Shown piece by piece: positions 8,104-16,570 of a stretch of 42,289 nt of DNA (positions are counted from its first letter, which is position 1; every line of letters begins with the position of its first letter). Under the pieces are notes generated by a model. That model was not told the DNA's origin. It searched no databases and saw nothing but the letters and a program-made list of their open reading frames with translations. A program made the position numbers and the translations under genes. This DNA comes from DATJPD01 sp036394195. GTDB taxonomy: Bacteria > Pseudomonadota > Alphaproteobacteria > CACIAM-22H2. The DNA lies in contig DASWFO010000118.1 of NCBI GenBank assembly GCA_036394195.1, positions 1-42,289 of the forward strand, written 5' to 3'.

Positions 8104-8735
8104 GGCCCGTCCTCTGGGTTGCCGCACAGCGCGTTGACCGCCGCGGCGGCGAGCGCGCTGCCGCCGCGCCGGCCGTGCAAGGTGATGAACGGTACGCCGC
8201 GCGAATCGGCGGCGAGTGCCGCCTTCGATTCGGCGGCCCCGATGAAGCCCACCGGAAACCCGAGGATCACCGCCGGGCGCGGCGCCTCCATGTCCAGCTC
8301 CTCGAGCAGGCGGTACAAAGCGGTGGGCGCATTGCCGATAGCAACGACGGCATCCGCCAAATGCGGGGCCCAGGCCGCCACCGCGGCCGCGGCGCGCGTC
8401 GTCCGTTCGGTCGCCGCGCGCCCCGCCGTTGCGGAGTCGTCCAGGGTGCAGACCACCTGGTTGTTACGCGGCAGAAGCCGGCGTTGGATGCCTTGCGCGA
8501 CCATGGCCGAATCGCACACGACGACGGCGCCGGCCTGCAAAGCGTTGCGGCCGGCTGCGGCGGCCTCTGGGGAGTACGCGAGGTCGTCGATGATGTCGGG
8601 CATGCCGCAGGCATGGACGAGCCGCAACGCCACCGGCGCCAGATCCGCGGGCAGACGGGTCAGGTCGCACTCGGCGCGGATCGCGGCAAACGAGCGGCGA
8701 TAGATCTCTTTCGGGTCGCGCAGATAGTCGATCAT
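8100..8735 (-). CDS. cobH: Precorrin-8X methylmutase
   Basis: The 211-residue protein matches CobH/CbiC in length. RLVHACGMPD places the expected catalytic histidine at residue 41. VVCDSAMVAQGI and ILGFPVGFIGAAESK are conserved substrate-pocket segments. The enzyme moves the C11 methyl to C12, producing hydrogenobyrinate or cobyrinate. The ATG at 8735 overlaps the cbiX stop (ATGA), and its own stop overlaps the cobL GTG. Confidence 0.95.
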   Translation of the reverse strand: MIDYLRDPKEIYRRSFAAIRAECDLTRLPADLAPVALRLVHACGMPDIIDDLAYSPEAAAAGRNALQAGAVVVCDSAMVAQGIQRRLLPRNNQVVCTLDDSATAGRAATERTTRAAAAVAAWAPHLADAVVAIGNAPTALYRLLEELDMEAPRPAVILGFPVGFIGAAESKAALAADSRGVPFITLHGRRGGSALAAAAVNALCGNPEDGP

Positions 8736-9709
8736 CGTCGCGGCGGCTCATGCCCATGGTGGGCGTGCCCATGCCCAGGTTCATGGTGGTGGTGGTCATG
8801 ATGGTGGCCGGCGCCGTTATGCGCCTGATCGGCGTCGGTTCCGATGCCGCGGACATGCAGGTGATGGCCGGCTTGCACCGCGCCGACATCGGCTTCGTAG
8901 CCGATCGCCTGGGCGCGATACTTGCACAGCCGACAGTTCATCAGGTTCTGTCCGGCGACGATCTCGTCGATGCGCTCGGCCAGCGCGTCCAGAACCAGCG
9001 GATGGTCGTTGAGATACGGCGCCTTGACGAACTCGATGTCGGGATGCGCCGCGGCCGCGGCATCGGTCTGCTCGTAGATCCGCTTCACCAGGACGCCGGT
9101 GAACAGGAAATACGGAAACACGACGATCCGCCGGAAGCCGAGCCGCACCGCCCGGGCGAGACCTGCGTCGACTCGCGGATGGGCCACGCCGCTGAACGCG
9201 GTCTCCGCCCAGCCGAAGCCCAGGCCTTCCCACAGCATGCGCGTAACCTTGCTGACATTCGAGTTGGCGTCCGGGTCGTTGGTGCCGCGGCCGACCACCA
9301 CCAGAAGCGTGTCGGCGCGCGCGATCGCCGGCCCGGCCGCCTGCTCGGCCGCGGCAATGCGGTCGCGCGCGGCCGCGAGCAGCTTCAGGTCGACGGCGAG
9401 GTCGCGCCCGTAGTCGATGGCGATGGCCGGGTTCTCGGCGGCAAAGCTGTTCAGCTCCCACGGCAGGTCGTTCTTCACATGGCCGGCGGCGAACAGCATT
9501 GCCGGCTGGGCCAGGATGCGCGTCGCGCCCGCGGCCTTCAGCGCGTCCAGGCCGTCACGGATCATCGGCCGGGCAAACTCGAGGAACGCATAGCCGACCG
9601 GGACCGTCGGCCGGCGGTCGCGCAGCCCCGTCGCCAGGGCGGCGAACTCGGCGACCGCATCGCCGTCGCGGCTGCCGTGGCCGCAGATCAAAATGGCGGT
9701 GTTATTCAT
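8732..9709 (-). CDS. cbiX: Sirohydrochlorin/precorrin-2 cobaltochelatase, long form with Fe-S motif and His tail
   Basis: The 325-residue protein has the two-repeat class II chelatase fold of long CbiX. The first half has ILICGHGSRDGDAV and PAMLFAAGHVKNDLP; the second has VVVGRGTNDPDANSN and VVFPYFLFTGVL. It inserts cobalt into precorrin-2/sirohydrochlorin. Residues 257-262 are MNCRLC, the MxCxxC motif reported to hold a 4Fe-4S centre in long CbiX proteins. Residues 281-320 are a histidine-rich tail, probably for metal binding. It is the first gene of the minus operon down to cobM. AGGA, complementary to 9717-9720, sits seven bases before the ATG. Its start lies only 26 bases from the likely start of divergent cobD. 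Confidence 0.93.
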   Translation of the reverse strand: MNNTAILICGHGSRDGDAVAEFAALATGLRDRRPTVPVGYAFLEFARPMIRDGLDALKAAGATRILAQPAMLFAAGHVKNDLPWELNSFAAENPAIAIDYGRDLAVDLKLLAAARDRIAAAEQAAGPAIARADTLLVVVGRGTNDPDANSNVSKVTRMLWEGLGFGWAETAFSGVAHPRVDAGLARAVRLGFRRIVVFPYFLFTGVLVKRIYEQTDAAAAAHPDIEFVKAPYLNDHPLVLDALAERIDEIVAGQNLMNCRLCKYRAQAIGYEADVGAVQAGHHLHVRGIGTDADQAHNGAGHHHDHHHHEPGHGHAHHGHEPPRR

Positions 9710-9716
9710 GAGTGCA

Positions 9717-9725
9717 TCCTATAAT
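9717..9725. promoter_or_regulatory. Compressed divergent start region of cbiX and cobD
   Basis: TATAAT occurs on the plus strand at 9720-9725. The minus-strand ribosome-binding sequence AGGA of cbiX is at 9717-9720. If TATAAT is a true -10 box, cobD mRNA would start at about 9732 and be almost leaderless. No acceptable -35 box is seen 16-18 bases upstream, so chance is also possible. Confidence 0.3.
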
Positions 9726-9735
9726 TGCCGCTCTT

Positions 9736-10737
9736 ATGTTCGGTCTCGTTCCCCGGTTGGGCATCGATCCCCTGATTATCCTGTTCCTCGGGCTGGCGCT
9801 CGACGCCGTGCTCGGCGACATGCGCCTGCTGTTCCGCTACGTGCCGCATCCGGTGGTCGCGGTCGGACGGCTGATCGGCTTTCTCGAAACGCGTCTCAAT
9901 CGCGAGATGCGCGGCGAAGGCGCGCGCGCGACGCGCGGCGCTCTCGTCACCGGGCTGGTCGTCGTGCTGGCGGCGGTGAGCGGCTGGCTCGTGCTGTCCG
10001 TCACTCGTCGGCTGGCCCTCGGCTGGCTGATCGAGCTGTTCCTGGTCACGGTGCTGGTGGCGCAGCGCTCGCTGTACGATCACGTGCTGCTCGTGGCCCG
10101 CGGCCTGCGCCAGGGCGGCCTTCCCGCCGGCCGGGCCGCGGTGGCGCACATCGTCGGCCGCGATCCGAACTCGCTCGACGAGCACGGCGTGGCCCGCGCG
10201 GCGCTGGAATCGCTGTTCGAGAACTTCGCCGACGGTGTGGTGGCGCCGGCGTTCTGGTACGTGATCGCCGGCCTGCCGGGGCTGTTCGTGTGCAAGGCGG
10301 TGAATACGCTCGACAGCATGATCGGTCACCGCAGCCCGCGCTACCGCGCCTTTGGGGCGGCGGCGGCGCATCTCGACACGGCGCTGAACTTCATTCCGGC
10401 GCGTCTGGCGGGCGTGATCATCGCGGCCGCGGCGGCGTTCGCGCCCACCGCCGCACCGCTGGCGGCCTTCCGGGTCATGTTCCGCGATGCGGCCAAGCAT
10501 CGCTCCGTGAACGCCGGGTGGCCGGAAGGCGCCGCCGCCGGTGCCTTGAAGCTGGCGCTTGCCGGTCCGCGCCGCTATGGCCGCGAGCTGGTGGACGACG
10601 CGTGGATCGGCGATGGCCGCCGCGGCGCCGATGCCGCGGACATCCGGCGCGGGTTGTTCCTGTTCGTCATGGCCTGTCTCATCCATGCGATGCTGGTGGG
10701 CGGCCTGATCGTGGCCAGGGACGCCGCCGGGTTGTAG
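9736..10737 (+). CDS. cobD: Adenosylcobinamide-phosphate synthase
   Basis: The 333-residue membrane protein matches CobD/CbiB. It has a hydrophobic N-terminus with LALDAVLGD, then HPVVAVGRLI, DEHGVARAALESLFENFADG, FVCKAVNTLDSMIGHRSPRY and a C-terminal hydrophobic helix. It attaches the aminopropanol linker to adenosylcobyric acid in the inner membrane. The ATG at 9736 is preferred because the GTG at 9712 would leave two bases between it and the cbiX ATG, and adds only eight residues. No clear ribosome-binding site precedes either. It ends four bases before the convergent cobQ stop. Some species call this cbiB. Confidence 0.92.
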   Translation: MFGLVPRLGIDPLIILFLGLALDAVLGDMRLLFRYVPHPVVAVGRLIGFLETRLNREMRGEGARATRGALVTGLVVVLAAVSGWLVLSVTRRLALGWLIELFLVTVLVAQRSLYDHVLLVARGLRQGGLPAGRAAVAHIVGRDPNSLDEHGVARAALESLFENFADGVVAPAFWYVIAGLPGLFVCKAVNTLDSMIGHRSPRYRAFGAAAAHLDTALNFIPARLAGVIIAAAAAFAPTAAPLAAFRVMFRDAAKHRSVNAGWPEGAAAGALKLALAGPRRYGRELVDDAWIGDGRRGADAADIRRGLFLFVMACLIHAMLVGGLIVARDAAGL

Positions 10738-10741
10738 CCGC

Positions 10742-12223
10742 TCACCCTGCACGGGCGATCTCCAGAATTCGCGGCAGATCGAGGGCCGCGGCCAGATGGT
10801 CGGCCAGGCGGTCGAGAGTTCGCTCGATCCCGGCCTCGAACTGCAGCGCGCCGGCGGCGAGGCCAAGGCCGCGCAGGAACGCGCGCCGGTAGCCGTCGGC
10901 GGCGAACAGCCCGTGCACGTAGCACCCGGCAATTCGCCCGTCGGCGCTTTCAGCGCCTTCGGTCTTGCCGTCGAGGACGAGCAGCGGCTGCGCCGTGTCC
11001 GGGCCGACGGTCCGGCCCATATGCATCTCGTAGCCGCGGACGGTTTCGCCGCTTCGCCGGTCGGTCGCCGCGATCTCGCGCAATGTCTTGGCCGGCGCGA
11101 GCGTCGTCTCGATATCGAGCAGCCCGAGACCGGGGGCGGTGCCGGGTGGACCCTCGAGCCCGTCGGGATCGGCAACGCTGCGGCCGAGCATCTGATAGCC
11201 GCCGCAGAGTCCGATCACGCGGCCGCCACGCCGCACATGCGCCGCGATGTCGACGTCCCACCCCTCGGCGCGCAACGCCGCGAGGTCGGCCAAGGTCGCC
11301 TTCGAGCCGGGCAGCAGGACGATGTCGGCGTCGCCGGGCAGGGCGCGGCCGGGCGGAACGACCTGTAGGCAAATACCGGGCTCTGCGGCCAGCGGGTCAA
11401 GATCGTCGAAATTGGCGATACGGGGCAGACGCGGCACCGCGATCTTGATCGTGGGTGCCGCGTCGCCCGCCTCGGGTCCGAACCGGCGGCTGTCGAGGCC
11501 GGCCGTGTCCTCAGCCGGCAGCCGGCCGGCCTCGGCAAACCAGGGGACGAGGCCGAGCGACCGCAGGCCGGTGCGGGTCGCGATCTCCCGCAGGCCATCG
11601 GCAAACAAGGCGGCATCGCCGCGGAACTTGTTCACGAGGAAGCCCTTGAGCAGCGCCCGCTCGGCCGCCGGCAGCAGGCCGACCGTGCCGACCAGGCTCG
11701 CGATCACGCCGCCGCGCTCGATGTCGCCGATGAGCACGACCGGCACCGCTGCCGGCTCGGCAAATCCCATGTTCGCGATGTCGCCGTCGCGCAGGTTGAT
11801 CTCGGCCGGACTGCCCGCGCCTTCCACGAGCACCAGGTCGGCGCCGTCGGACAGACGCGAAAAGCTCTCCAGCACCCGTGGCAGCAGCTTCGGCTTCAGC
11901 GCGTGATAGTCGCGGGCCCGCACGGTGCCCTCGACCTGTCCGTGGACGATCAGCTGCGCGCCGATCTCGGATTGCGGCTTCAGCAGCACCGGGTTCATGT
12001 CGGTGTGCGGCGGCAGGAGACAGGCTCGCGCCTGCAGCGCCTGGGCGCGGCCGATCTCGCCGCCGTCTTCGGTGACCGCGGCGTTGTTGGACATGTTCTG
12101 CGGCTTGAACGGCCGCACGGCCAGCCCCTGCCGGGTGAAGGCGCGGCACAGCCCGGCCACGATCAGGGACTTGCCGACATCCGAGCCGGTCCCCTGGAAC
12201 ATGATCGCCGGGACGCGCCGCAT
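10742..12223 (-). CDS. cobQ: Cobyric acid synthase (glutamine-hydrolysing)
   Basis: The 493-residue protein contains an N-terminal ATP-binding synthetase domain: FQGTGSDVGKS, residues 9-19, and PQNMSNNAAVT. Its C-terminal class-I-like glutamine amidotransferase domain has VIGLCGGYQMLG with nucleophile Cys340 and CYVHGLF with His437. It amidates carboxylates b, d, e and g of adenosylcobyrinate a,c-diamide. It is the last gene of the riboswitch-led operon, one base after cobO, and converges on cobD with a four-base gap. CobB/CbiA, which would supply its substrate, is not in the window. Confidence 0.96.
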   Translation of the reverse strand: MRRVPAIMFQGTGSDVGKSLIVAGLCRAFTRQGLAVRPFKPQNMSNNAAVTEDGGEIGRAQALQARACLLPPHTDMNPVLLKPQSEIGAQLIVHGQVEGTVRARDYHALKPKLLPRVLESFSRLSDGADLVLVEGAGSPAEINLRDGDIANMGFAEPAAVPVVLIGDIERGGVIASLVGTVGLLPAAERALLKGFLVNKFRGDAALFADGLREIATRTGLRSLGLVPWFAEAGRLPAEDTAGLDSRRFGPEAGDAAPTIKIAVPRLPRIANFDDLDPLAAEPGICLQVVPPGRALPGDADIVLLPGSKATLADLAALRAEGWDVDIAAHVRRGGRVIGLCGGYQMLGRSVADPDGLEGPPGTAPGLGLLDIETTLAPAKTLREIAATDRRSGETVRGYEMHMGRTVGPDTAQPLLVLDGKTEGAESADGRIAGCYVHGLFAADGYRRAFLRGLGLAAGALQFEAGIERTLDRLADHLAAALDLPRILEIARAG

Positions 12224-12224
12224 C

Positions 12225-12824
12225 TCAGAACTCGACTCCGGCTTGCGCCTTGATGCCCGACCGGAACGGATGCTTGACCAGGCTCATCTCGGTGACCAGG
12301 TCGGCGGCCTCGATCAGCGGGTCGGGCGCGCTGCGGCCGGTGAGCACGACATGCTGCCGCTTCGGCCGCGCCGCCAGTGCCGCCAGCACCGGCTCCAGCT
12401 TCAGGTATTCGTAGCGCAACGCGACGTTGATCTCGTCGAGCACCACCATCGCGTAGCTCGGATCGGCCAGCATCTCGGCGGCGACCGCCCAGGCGCGTTC
12501 GGCGGCGGCGATGTCGCGGGCGCGGTCCTGCGTTTCCCAGGTGAAGCCTTCGCCCATGGTGCGGATGGTGACCAGCTCGGGAAACTTCGCGAGGAATTTT
12601 GCCTCGCCGGTGGTCCACGCACCCTTGATGAACTGCACGATGCCGACTGGCATCTCGTGGCCCAGGCAGCGCATCACCATGCCGAAGGCCGACGACGATT
12701 TGCCCTTGCCCTTGCCGGTGTGCACGATGACAACGCCCGTATCGGCGGTCTTGGTCGCCATCATGCGGTCGCGCGCCGCCTTGATGCGCGCCATCTTGGC
12801 GGCGTGGTCGATGTCGTCGCTCAT
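12225..12824 (-). CDS. cobO: Cob(I)yrinic acid a,c-diamide adenosyltransferase
   Basis: The 199-residue protein carries a P-loop within VVIVHTGKGKGKSSSAFG (residues 31-48) and the family segment VVLDEINVALRYEYL. Both are typical of the CobA/CobO/BtuR adenosyltransferases, which transfer adenosyl from ATP to cob(I) species. The ATG at 12824 overlaps the cobN stop (ATGA). The first 25 residues are charged and helical, as usual in CobO. A reductase for the Co(II) to Co(I) step is not visible in the window. Confidence 0.96.
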   Translation of the reverse strand: MSDDIDHAAKMARIKAARDRMMATKTADTGVVIVHTGKGKGKSSSAFGMVMRCLGHEMPVGIVQFIKGAWTTGEAKFLAKFPELVTIRTMGEGFTWETQDRARDIAAAERAWAVAAEMLADPSYAMVVLDEINVALRYEYLKLEPVLAALAARPKRQHVVLTGRSAPDPLIEAADLVTEMSLVKHPFRSGIKAQAGVEF

Positions 12825-15800
12825 GTGGGTTTTCCTATGCCGGCGATGTCGGTCAGCATCCGGTGCGCACTGTTGAGCCGCGGCCGCCACAGGTTGCGGT
12901 CCTGCGCCTCGATCAGGCGCTCGCAGACGTCGCGCAATGCACCCGGGTTGGCTTCGGCCAGGAACTCGCGCACGGTGGCGTCGGCGACATACGCATCGAA
13001 CACCGCGTCGAAATGGTCGTGCCGGACCGCGGTCGTCGTGGCGGCGAAGGCGAAGAGATAGTCGACCGTGGCCGCGATCTCGAACGCACCCTTGTAGCCG
13101 TGGCGCATGGCGCCCGCGATCCATTTCGGATTGACCACGCGGCCGCGGACGATGCGCGCCACCTCTTCGTCGAGGGTGCGGATGCGCGGATGTTCGGGCT
13201 GCGAATGATCGTTGTGATAGGTGGTGGGCTCGGCGCCCGAGAGATGCGCCACCGCCGCCGTCAGGCCGCCCTCGAACTGGTAGTAATCGTCGCTGTCGAG
13301 CAGGTCGTGCTCGCGGTTGTCCTGGTTCTGAACCACCGCCTGGATGGCTTTCAGCCGCGTCTCGAACAGGGGCTGAGCCGCTTCGCCCTCCTTGCCCGCG
13401 CCATACACATAGCCGCCCCACGCGAGATAGGCGCGCGCGAGGTCGCCGCGGTCGCGCCAGCCGCGCTCGTCAATCAGCGCCTGCAGCCCGGCGCCGTAGG
13501 CCCCGGGCTTGGAGCCGAACACGCGGGCCCCCGCTTGCCGGGCGGCGGCGTCGGCGCTGATCCCGGATGCGCGCAACCCGGCCGCATCGCTCTGCACTCG
13601 CGCGGCCAGCGGGTTCTGCTCCGGCGGCTCGTCCAGGGCCGCGACGGCGCGGGCGGCGGAGTCGAACAGATCGATCAGGCCCGGAAACGCGTCGCGGAAG
13701 AAGCCTGAGATGCGCAAGGTCACGTCGACGCGCGGCCGGTCGAGGACGGAGAGCGGCAGGATCTCGAAGCCGGTCACCCGCCGCGACGACTGGTCCCAGG
13801 TCGGTCGGGCGCCGATCAGCGCCAGCGCCTGCGCGATATCGTCGCCGCCGGTGCGCATGGCGCTCGTCCCCCAGGCGGAGATCGCCATCGTCTTCGGATA
13901 ATCGCCATGGTCCTGCGCATAGCGCTCGATGAGGAGGCAAGCGGATTTCCAGCCGAGATGCCACGCGGCCGGCGTGGGCACGGCCCGGGTGTCGACCGAA
14001 TAAAAATTCCGGCCCGTCGGCAAGACGTCCGGCCGGCCACGGGTCGGCGCCCCGGAGGCACCGGGGGCGACGCGGCGGGCGTCGAGACCGGCGAGCAGAC
14101 CTGCAATCTCGCAGACACCCGACGCTTCGATCGCCGGCCGCAGCCCCTGGGCAACCCACTCGAGCACGGCCCGGGTTTGCGTCCACTGCGGTTCGGGTCC
14201 GGCGCGTCGGGCGATCAGCGCCACGGCCAGGTCTTCGAGGCGCTCGACCGTGTCGCCGGTGCTCCGCCAACCCGCGCCGTCGCCGAGGACGGCCGGACGA
14301 GGGCCGGTCCACGCGGCCGCGGAATCGTGATCCAGTGGATCGACACCAAGCTTGAGATCGGCGGCAAGCGCCCGGGTGAGCGAGGCGTTGGCACCCTGGC
14401 CGTCGCCGCGCGGGCTGCGCGCGATTGCCGCCAGCAGCTCGGACAGAAGCGGCTCGCCCGGCGACCGGCCAAACACGTGCAGCCCGTCGCGGATCTGCAA
14501 ATCCTTGAGCTCGCATAGCCACGCATCGAGTTTCTTCAGTGCGTCGTCGGGTCTCTCGGCGCCGCTCAGGCCGCAATCGCGCCCGAGCCCGCTCGACGCC
14601 GCAAGCTCCTGGATCTCCTCGGCCAGGACTTTGAGTCGCCGCGGATCGATGCCGGCGGCCTCGTAATATTCGTCGATGAGCCGCTCCAGGGCCGCGGCCG
14701 GCCCGTAGCTGCCGGCCCGCGTGAGCGGCGGCGTCAGATGGTCGACGATGACTGCGGCGGCGCGGCGCTTGGCCTGGGTGCCCTCGCCAGGGTCGTTGAC
14801 GATGAAGGGATAGAGATGCGGCAGCGGCCCGAGGGCTGCTTCTGGAAAGCAATCCGCGGACAGCGCCAGGCCCTTGCCCGGCAGCCATTCGAGATTGCCG
14901 TGCTTGCCGAAATGCACGACAGCGTCGGCGCGAAAGGCGTCGCGCAGCCAGGCATAGAAGGCGAGATAGAAGTGCGGCGGTGGCAGGTCCGGGTCGTGAT
15001 AGCTGGCGCTCGGATCGATGTTGTAGCCGCGCGCCGGCTGCACGCCGATCGCAATGTTGCCGAACCGCGCCACCGGAATCCGGAACGTACCGCAATCGAG
15101 CTCGCCCGGCCGATAGAACGGATCGCGGTCCGGCGGGCCCCAGCGCTCGCTGACCTTCCGGCGCAACCCCTCCGGCAGGCTGCCGAAAAACGCCGTGTAA
15201 TCGACCAGCGACAGGCGCTCCTCCGACAGCCGCGCCTGCAGCGCCTGCACGTTGTTGGTGGGTCCCGCGGTCAGGCGCTCGATCAGCGCGGCGCCGTCTG
15301 CCGGCGCATCGAGCACCCGATAGCCCGCGTCGCGCAAGGCGCTCACGGCAATCGCCACCGAGGCTGGCGTGTCGAGCCCGACGCCGTTGCCGATGCGGCT
15401 GTCGCGGTTGGGATAATTGGCGAGCACGAGCGCGATCCGCCGCTCGCCGCGCTGTTTCCTGCGCAGCCGGGCCCACGCCGCCGCGAGATCGGCGACAAAG
15501 CCGACGCGGTCGGCGACCGGGACGAGGCCGACGATGTCCGTCTCGCACGAATCGTCCCGGCCGATCATGTCCTTGAATGCGATGGCGCGGGTGAACACCC
15601 GCCCATCGAGCTCCGGCAGCGCCACCGACATCGCGATGTCGCGCGGCGACAGGCCGCGGGTGCCCTCGCGCCAGGCGGCTTCGGTGCCGCCCGACAGCAC
15701 CGCCTGCAGCACCGGGCAATCGGCGGCGGCCAGCGGATCGTCCGCCGGGGCCAGCGCGAATCCGGTGAGATTGACGATCACGTCGGGGGCCGCTTCGGCC

Positions 15801-16570
15801 AGCAGCGGCCGGACGATTGCGGCGGCGAGCCTGTCCTTGAGGCTGGCCACGTAGAGCGGCAGCGGGTTCAGGCCGCGCGCCGCCAGCGCCTCGATCAGCG
15901 CCTCGACGGCTGCGGTGTCGGCGGCCTGGACCAGGGCTCGATAAAAAACGATCGCGGCGACCGGAGCGCCCGGGCTCCAGCGCCGCTGCCAGTCGGCGAG
16001 GGTCGCGTGCACGCGACCCTCGCGGAAAATGCCGGCGCGCAGGATCGGCGCCGGTTCGGGTGCGGTGACGTCTTCACCCAGCAGGCTGGCGGCCTTGGCC
16101 AGAAATCCGGCGGCATTGGCGCCACCGCCATGCACCAGAAACTGCCACAGCGCATGCGCGTCTTCCGGCGGCACGCTCGACGCCGCCGCGAGATCAGGGT
16201 CGGGGCGGTCGTCGCCGGGGACGAACGCGGTCCGGACGCCGTAGGTCTGCGCCGCGGCCGCGATCTGCTCAACGCCGTAGGGCCAATAGCCGCGGCCGCC
16301 GAGAAGACGCACCACCACCAGCCGCGCCCGCCGGACGACGCGCTCGACATAGACGTCGACGGACATGTGGTGCGACAGGCGCAGCAGGTTCGCCAGACGC
16401 AGGCTGGGGAACCGGCCGTGCTCGGCGGCGAGTGAGCGATGCGCCCGTGAAAGGGCTGCGATCTCGCCGTCGGCCGCCGTCAGCACCACGATATCCGCCG
16501 GGCTCTGGCCGAGATCGACCGGCTCGCTGTCGGCGGGAATGGTCCCGGGCTGGGTGACCAGCAGATGCAT
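12821..16570 (-). CDS. cobN: Cobaltochelatase large subunit
   Basis: The 1249-residue protein has full CobN length and CobN/BchH-type segments: VYVERVVRRARLVVVRLLGGRGYWPYGVEQ, given here only in part as LLGGRGYWPYGVEQ; VVHFGKHGNLEWLPGKG; WGTSAMRTGGDDIAQAL; and a C-terminal NPKWIAGAMRHGYKGAFE. In the aerobic pathway CobN binds hydrogenobyrinate a,c-diamide and, with AAA+ CobS/CobT, inserts cobalt using ATP. The start MHLLVTQPG at 16570 overlaps the cobW stop by one base; the longer frame lies within cobW. No CobS/CobT chelatase subunits are nearby. CbiX is also encoded here, so its substrate in this organism is open. Confidence 0.95.
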   Translation of the reverse strand: MHLLVTQPGTIPADSEPVDLGQSPADIVVLTAADGEIAALSRAHRSLAAEHGRFPSLRLANLLRLSHHMSVDVYVERVVRRARLVVVRLLGGRGYWPYGVEQIAAAAQTYGVRTAFVPGDDRPDPDLAAASSVPPEDAHALWQFLVHGGGANAAGFLAKAASLLGEDVTAPEPAPILRAGIFREGRVHATLADWQRRWSPGAPVAAIVFYRALVQAADTAAVEALIEALAARGLNPLPLYVASLKDRLAAAIVRPLLAEAAPDVIVNLTGFALAPADDPLAAADCPVLQAVLSGGTEAAWREGTRGLSPRDIAMSVALPELDGRVFTRAIAFKDMIGRDDSCETDIVGLVPVADRVGFVADLAAAWARLRRKQRGERRIALVLANYPNRDSRIGNGVGLDTPASVAIAVSALRDAGYRVLDAPADGAALIERLTAGPTNNVQALQARLSEERLSLVDYTAFFGSLPEGLRRKVSERWGPPDRDPFYRPGELDCGTFRIPVARFGNIAIGVQPARGYNIDPSASYHDPDLPPPHFYLAFYAWLRDAFRADAVVHFGKHGNLEWLPGKGLALSADCFPEAALGPLPHLYPFIVNDPGEGTQAKRRAAAVIVDHLTPPLTRAGSYGPAAALERLIDEYYEAAGIDPRRLKVLAEEIQELAASSGLGRDCGLSGAERPDDALKKLDAWLCELKDLQIRDGLHVFGRSPGEPLLSELLAAIARSPRGDGQGANASLTRALAADLKLGVDPLDHDSAAAWTGPRPAVLGDGAGWRSTGDTVERLEDLAVALIARRAGPEPQWTQTRAVLEWVAQGLRPAIEASGVCEIAGLLAGLDARRVAPGASGAPTRGRPDVLPTGRNFYSVDTRAVPTPAAWHLGWKSACLLIERYAQDHGDYPKTMAISAWGTSAMRTGGDDIAQALALIGARPTWDQSSRRVTGFEILPLSVLDRPRVDVTLRISGFFRDAFPGLIDLFDSAARAVAALDEPPEQNPLAARVQSDAAGLRASGISADAAARQAGARVFGSKPGAYGAGLQALIDERGWRDRGDLARAYLAWGGYVYGAGKEGEAAQPLFETRLKAIQAVVQNQDNREHDLLDSDDYYQFEGGLTAAVAHLSGAEPTTYHNDHSQPEHPRIRTLDEEVARIVRGRVVNPKWIAGAMRHGYKGAFEIAATVDYLFAFAATTTAVRHDHFDAVFDAYVADATVREFLAEANPGALRDVCERLIEAQDRNLWRPRLNSAHRMLTDIAGIGKPT

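Noticed and set aside
6757..8703. A 648-codon open frame on the plus strand across cobI, cobL and cobH
   Set aside because: It runs antisense to three well-identified cob genes, its translation is rich in Arg, Ala, Gly and His without recognisable motifs, and long shadow frames are expected at this GC content.
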